Origin: Bacillus sp. AFS037270
GTDB lineage: Bacteria > Bacillota > Bacilli > Bacillales_B > DSM-18226
Direction of reading: 5' to 3'
DNA: 64,000 bases
NCBI RefSeq assembly: GCF_002585305.1
Contig: NZ_NUNF01000038.1
Span: 1-64,000 of the forward strand
The position numbers and the translations under genes were made by a program. A model generated the notes under the pieces. It was not told the origin of the DNA and made no database searches. It worked only from the letters and a program-made list of their open reading frames with translations. Of this stretch, positions 60,804-64,000 are shown in pieces. Every line of letters begins with the position of its first letter. Positions within the stretch are counted from its first letter, which is position 1.

Positions 60804-61772
60804 TTGAAAGCTATCGTTTATAACCAATATGGCCAGCCCGATGTTCTTAAATTAACAGAAGTGGAAAAACCTGAACCGGGGGACAATCAAGTACTAGTAA
60901 AAATTCATGCAGCATCCGTGAATTATGGCAACCTGGTTCTTTTGAAAGGCGAACCGTTCTTAGCCCGCTTTGCCTTTGGTCTATTAAAACCAAAATATTC
61001 CATCCCTGGAGGGGATATCGCAGGACAGGTCGAAGCCGTTGGCAAAGATGTTAAGCAGTTTAAACTCGGAGATGAGGTTTTTGGTGACTTATCTGGATGT
61101 GGATGGGCTGGTTTTGCCGAGTATGTATCTGTTCCTGAAAATGCTTTAGCACTAAAACCGGCCAATTTGTCCTTTGAGGAGGCTGCTGCGGTACCAATGG
61201 CGGGAGTCACAGCGTTGCAGAGTCTGCGGGATAAAGGTAAAATTCAGCACGGGCAGAAGGTACTGATTAATGGTGCCTCTGGCGGCGTCGGAACGTTTGC
61301 CATACAGATTGCGAAAGCATTCGGTGCTGAGGTAACGGGGGTATGCAGTACAAGAAATTTAGACATTCTTGAGTCGATTGGGGCAGACCATTGTCTTGAC
61401 TATACGAAGGAAAGCTTTACTCAAAGGAGAGAGCGTTATGACTTGATTCTTGGTGTTAACGGTGGTCTTTCGCTTTCAGATTATAAGCGTGTTTTAAATC
61501 CCAACGGTATTTTTGTTCACGTCGGAGGTTCCAGCTCTCAAATGTTTCAAGCCATGGCACTGGGGCCTTTGATTTCTATGATTGGGAGTAAGAAAATAGG
61601 CAGCTTTTTACAAAGGGCAAACCAACAAGATCTAATTTATATGAAGGAATTGGTTGAATCCGGCAAGGTAAAGCCAGTTATTGACAGATGTTTTAGGTTG
61701 AGCGAAGTGCCGGATGCCTTTAGGTATTTTGAAGAGGGGCACGCACAAGGAAAAGTTGTCATTACGATTTGA
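60804..61772 (+). CDS. Zinc-independent quinone oxidoreductase-like alcohol dehydrogenase
   Basis: A 322-residue medium-chain dehydrogenase/reductase: MKAIVYNQYGQPDVLKLTEV at the N terminus (TTG start with AGGGGGAG five bases upstream), GHE-type region replaced by IPGGDIAGQVEAVG, and NAD(P)-binding VLINGASGGVGTFAIQIAKAFGA. Zinc ligands are absent, so it belongs to the quinone oxidoreductase/enoyl-reductase branch. Substrate unknown. The frame upstream of TTG has no ribosome binding site. Confidence 0.88.
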   Translation: MKAIVYNQYGQPDVLKLTEVEKPEPGDNQVLVKIHAASVNYGNLVLLKGEPFLARFAFGLLKPKYSIPGGDIAGQVEAVGKDVKQFKLGDEVFGDLSGCGWAGFAEYVSVPENALALKPANLSFEEAAAVPMAGVTALQSLRDKGKIQHGQKVLINGASGGVGTFAIQIAKAFGAEVTGVCSTRNLDILESIGADHCLDYTKESFTQRRERYDLILGVNGGLSLSDYKRVLNPNGIFVHVGGSSSQMFQAMALGPLISMIGSKKIGSFLQRANQQDLIYMKELVESGKVKPVIDRCFRLSEVPDAFRYFEEGHAQGKVVITI

Positions 61773-61789
61773 AAAAGCGTCAAAATACA

Positions 61790-62605
61790 AATAAGTTTTG
61801 CATTCGGACTATCATCGGCCTTACCATGAGGATGCTGTCCGAATTTGACCCTCATTTGGACAGCTTAACCGCTATTTCATAAGGTTCCTGTCCGAACCTA
61901 CTCTGACTTCGGACTACCTTCCTCCCTTTTCCGACGTTCCTGTCCGAACCTACCCTGACTTCGGACTAACCTTCCTCCTTTTCCCGACGTTCCTGTCCGA
62001 ACCTACTCTGACTTCGGACTTACCTTCCTCCCTTTTCTGACGTTCCTGTCCGAACCTCCCCTGACTTCGGACAACCTTCCTCCCTTTTCTGACGTTCCTG
62101 TCCGAACCTACTCTGACTTCGGACAGCCTTCCTCCCTTTTCCCGACGTTCCTGTCCGAACCTACTCTGACTTCGGACTAACCTTTCTCCCTTTTCTGACG
62201 TTCCTGTCCGAACCTACCCTGACTTCGGACAGCCTTCCTCCCTTTTCCCGACGTTCCTGTCCGAACCTACCCTGACTTCGGAAACCTTCCTCCCTATTCC
62301 CGACGTTCCTGTCCGAATCTACCCTGACTTCGGACAACCTTCCTTCCTTTTCCCGACGTTCCTGTCCGAACCTACTCTGACTTCGGACTAACCTTCCTCC
62401 CTTTTCCGTCGTTCCTGTCCGAACCTACTCTGACTTCGGTCTAACCTTCCTCCCTTTTCCGTCGTTCCTGTCCGAACCTACCCTGACTTCGGACAACCTT
62501 CCTCCTTTTCCGACGTTCCTGTCCGAACCTACCCTGACTTCGGTCGACCTTCCTTCTTTTCTCGGACTATCATCGGCAACTTCCTGCTACTCCTGTCCGA
62601 ATCGC
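61790..62605. repeat. Minisatellite C: about 14 copies of a 52-53 bp unit
   Basis: The motif CTGTCCGAAC recurs at 61888, 61940, 61993, 62046, 62098, 62151, 62204, 62257, 62309, 62362, 62415, 62468 and 62519, mostly 52 or 53 bases apart; diverged units flank the block. Each copy has the inverted repeat TGTCCGAA ... TTCGGACA around an 11-base spacer, then a CCTTCCTCCCTTTTCC pyrimidine tract. No frame is preserved. It lies downstream of the oxidoreductase gene, where no other terminator was found. Confidence 0.95.
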
Positions 62606-62665
62606 CAGATCATTTAAAGGTTGCATCTAAACCCGTTAGAAAATTTGTGAGCTTTTTGTTAACTA

Positions 62666-62694
62666 TTGCAATAATCATATTTTCTCCATATTTT
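62666..62694 (+). promoter_or_regulatory. Possible promoter of the Cys-rich peptide gene
   Basis: TTGCAA (62666-62671), a 17-base spacer and TATTTT (62689-62694), a weak -10. It would place the start of transcription just before the palindrome at 62710. Confidence 0.5.
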
Positions 62695-62709
62695 CTGCAA
62701 AGTTTCCCT

Positions 62710-62736
62710 GTAATCTAGAAGAGAAATTTAGATTAC
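62710..62736. promoter_or_regulatory. Inverted repeat ahead of the Cys-rich peptide gene
   Basis: GTAATCTA-N11-TAGATTAC, perfect 8-base arms, ending directly at the GAGGAGG ribosome binding site. It could be a repressor operator or an RNA hairpin that limits translation. Confidence 0.6.
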
Positions 62737-62749
62737 GAGGAGGATACTT

Positions 62750-62944
62750 ATGAAAAAAATCATTGCAACACTCGCTTTTGTATCAACAATGGCTTTAGGA
62801 ACTTCCGTTTTTGCAGCAGGGGTGGCTGACTGTGCTCACATGGATAAAGGAAAATGTGCAGCAATGTGTGCAAAAGAAATGAACCGCGGTATTTCTGACT
62901 GTGCCACGTCACAAGATTGTCCAATGGAAAATGGATGCCAGTAA
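62750..62944 (+). CDS. Secreted cysteine-rich peptide
   Basis: A 64-residue precursor with a clear signal peptide (1-22, cleavage near VFAAG) and a mature part of about 41 residues with six cysteines (C28, C36, C40, C51, C57, C63), two histidine/methionine-containing patches (CAHMDKGKCAAMC, CPMENGC) and no long hydrophobic stretch. I do not recognise a family. The pattern suggests metal binding or three disulfides; an antimicrobial or metal-handling peptide is possible. GAGGAGG lies six bases upstream. Confidence 0.75.
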   Translation: MKKIIATLAFVSTMALGTSVFAAGVADCAHMDKGKCAAMCAKEMNRGISDCATSQDCPMENGCQ

Positions 62945-62987
62945 TTATTAAACTCTAATTTAAAAAGTGCTCTCCGTATGGGGAAAA

Positions 62988-63020
62988 AGAAAGCAGCCGC
63001 TCATCCAACGACTGCTTTCT
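62988..63020 (-). terminator. Terminator belonging to the broken LamG gene
   Basis: GAAAGCAG pairs with CTGCTTTC (62990-63018) and is followed on the minus strand by TTTTTCCCC. It lies about 15 bases beyond the stop codon of the LamG fragment. Confidence 0.8.
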
Positions 63021-63034
63021 ATAATACATATCTA

Positions 63035-63244
63035 TTATGGAATTGTAGTCACATTTGCCAATTGAGTCACTTGTTCTTGAGTAAGAGCCGTTTCATAAAT
63101 TCTCAGCTCATCCATTTTCCCTTTGAACGGAGTATCCCACCAGTTTACACCCAGAGTAAAGACTCCAGTTGAACCTGTAAAAACATCAGAAATTCCCACT
63201 CCAGTAAACTTAGCATCGAATCCAAAAGGTATTAGAAGGAGCGA
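63035..63244 (-). pseudogene. C-terminal fragment of a LamG-domain protein
   Basis: The minus strand encodes about 69 residues ending in PFKGKMDELRIYETALTQEQ followed by a short tail, the typical end of a LamG/concanavalin-like jelly roll found in exported glycan-binding or glycosidase proteins. There is no start codon; the frame begins abruptly at 63244, where the IS110 fragment starts. The gene has lost its 5' part. Confidence 0.75.
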
Positions 63245-63435
63245 ACATTAAATTGGGTTCAGTTGTTTCAGACGTTTTGGGTGTTTCAGCTCGAGATATG
63301 CTTAACGCTATTGCCGAAGGCGAAGAGGATCCTGAAAAACTAGCAAACTTTGCACGTCACTCGATGAAAAAGAAGAAAGATGAGCTGGAACTCGCACTTA
63401 AAGGTTATATTCAATCCCATCAACGTCTAAACATT
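63240..63435 (+). mobile_element. Internal fragment of an IS110-family transposase
   Basis: About 65 codons reading LGSVVSDVLGVSARDMLNAI and onward (EGEEDPEKLANFARHSMKKK, then LALKGYIQSHQR) match a central part of IS110-family transposases. Both ends of the gene are missing and no IS ends are visible. It is flanked by truncated genes on both sides, so it marks a past insertion and deletion. Confidence 0.85.
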
Positions 63436-63872
63436 CTTGATTTTATTTGGTAGTTTCCTGTTCCATAAAACCTGGATTTTACAAAACTCAAAGTCATCGG
63501 GTTATCGTGTTTTTTAAGGGCCTTTATTACATCCTCCTCAAGAAACCACCTCGTTATAGAAAAATCCAATAAAGATTCCAAATCATTTCGAACGTTTTTT
63601 AAAGTTGGTGCTTTGTCTTTTTTAGTTACAATAACATCTTCTTCTGGTTGACAAGCCTCTCCGACTTCATCGTAAAAATCATCGTGTAATAAAAATTTAT
63701 TAGGAGAATGGATAACCGCCAGGTTGTACCATTCAACAGGTCGTAATGAATATTTTAATAGTCTTTTGTGACATTGATTGCATAATTTATAAAGCTGGTC
63801 GGGATCATCGGACGGTTCTACCACATTAATTTAATTTATTTTACACGCTTCACAAAAATCACTTATCTTCAC
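63436..63872 (-). pseudogene. Truncated CxxC zinc-ribbon-like protein
   Basis: The minus strand encodes 130 residues including LYKLCNQCHKRLLKYSLRPVEWYNLAVIHSPNKFLLHDDFY, a conserved domain of unknown function in Bacillus. The C terminus is cut at IKSRMF, where the IS110 fragment joins. Upstream in the same frame is a short piece with another pair, DFCEACKIN, followed by a stop; the two CxxC pairs would form a zinc ribbon if joined. Both ends therefore look damaged. Confidence 0.7.
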
Positions 63873-63920
63873 ATTCGTGGAAATACTTAGAAGAAAAGTC
63901 ATTATTCGAGGGGGATTTGA

Positions 63921-64000
63921 ATGGATTTTTCATTTCTTATATTAGGGTTGCAATATTTCTTGTTGGTTATGGGTGGTTGCTTGATTGTTTTCATTCTAGT
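63921..64000 (+). CDS. Start of a membrane protein, cut by the window end
   Basis: ATG 63921 with GAGGGGGA five bases upstream opens a frame reading MDFSFLILGLQYFLLVMGGC, clearly a hydrophobic helix, still open at the window edge. Only 26 codons are visible, so no family can be assigned. Confidence 0.55.
   Translation, partial: MDFSFLILGLQYFLLVMGGCLIVFIL

Overview
The window looks like chromosomal DNA of a soil, endospore-forming member of the Bacillaceae (Bacillus/Neobacillus type). The evidence is its low G+C content, strong AGGAGG-type ribosome binding sites, a complete GerA-type spore germinant receptor operon, CcpA (cre) sites with the Bacillus consensus, many hairpin-plus-U-run terminators, and close similarity to B. 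subtilis families (YezD, YvgN, FruRKA, CwlK, GlnKL/YcbAB). No rRNA, tRNA, CRISPR array or intact transposon was seen.

Layout. 0.2-10.7 kb: small housekeeping and stress genes, mostly on the minus strand: YezD, three GNAT acetyltransferase loci (one frameshifted), DUF4395 and DUF2269 membrane proteins, a small alarmone-hydrolase-like HD protein, an MFS exporter behind an attenuator-like leader, a HIT/MOSC/P-loop kinase operon and a pentapeptide-repeat protein. 11-14.6 kb: the fructose operon fruR-fruK-fruA with promoter and cre site. 14.7-17.8 kb: a TetR-controlled ABC exporter and a GyrI-like protein. 17.8-19.4 kb: KDPG aldolase and YvgN-type reductase. 19.5-23.6 kb: a germinant receptor operon with a 51-residue fourth subunit. 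23.7-30.8 kb: HAD, DUF421, DMT and DoxX proteins, a Crp/Fnr regulator between two half-size DMT proteins, and two multispanning membrane proteins. 30.8-35.1 kb: an extracytoplasmic flavin electron-transfer operon (FMN_bind, ApbE, RnfD-like) with its own two-component system. 35.3-45.6 kb: a meta-cleavage aromatic catabolic operon with two-component hydroxylase, private FAD synthetase, MhpB/C/D-type enzymes, transporter and an XylR_N-V4R-PucR regulator. 45.7-51.5 kb: Qnr-sized pentapeptide-repeat protein, MFS exporter, CwlK-like peptidase, LysR, methyltransferase and TetR genes. 51.9-58.9 kb: malic enzyme, a GlnKL-type two-component system, aspartase and a dicarboxylate/amino-acid symporter. 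59-64 kb: gene remnants, SRPBCC, Nudix and quinone oxidoreductase genes, a large minisatellite, a secreted Cys-rich peptide and another patch of broken genes including an IS110 fragment.

How the parts work together. The aromatic operon could feed a ring-cleavage pathway: flavin reductase and FAD synthetase supply reduced FAD to the hydroxylase, then ring cleavage, hydrolysis and hydration. No aldolase/dehydrogenase pair of the MhpE/MhpF type was found here. The aspartase/symporter operon and the malic enzyme gene both carry TTTTGT-N4-TTTTGT direct repeats of the kind bound by B. subtilis GlnL, so the GlnKL-like pair between them probably controls aspartate/C4-dicarboxylate use.

The most unusual structural feature is three sequence-unrelated minisatellites (6.6, 39.7 and 61.8-62.6 kb). 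All have a 52-53 bp period and a short hairpin in every unit; one lies inside the aromatic operon. Functional names rest on reading motifs by eye; no database search was possible.
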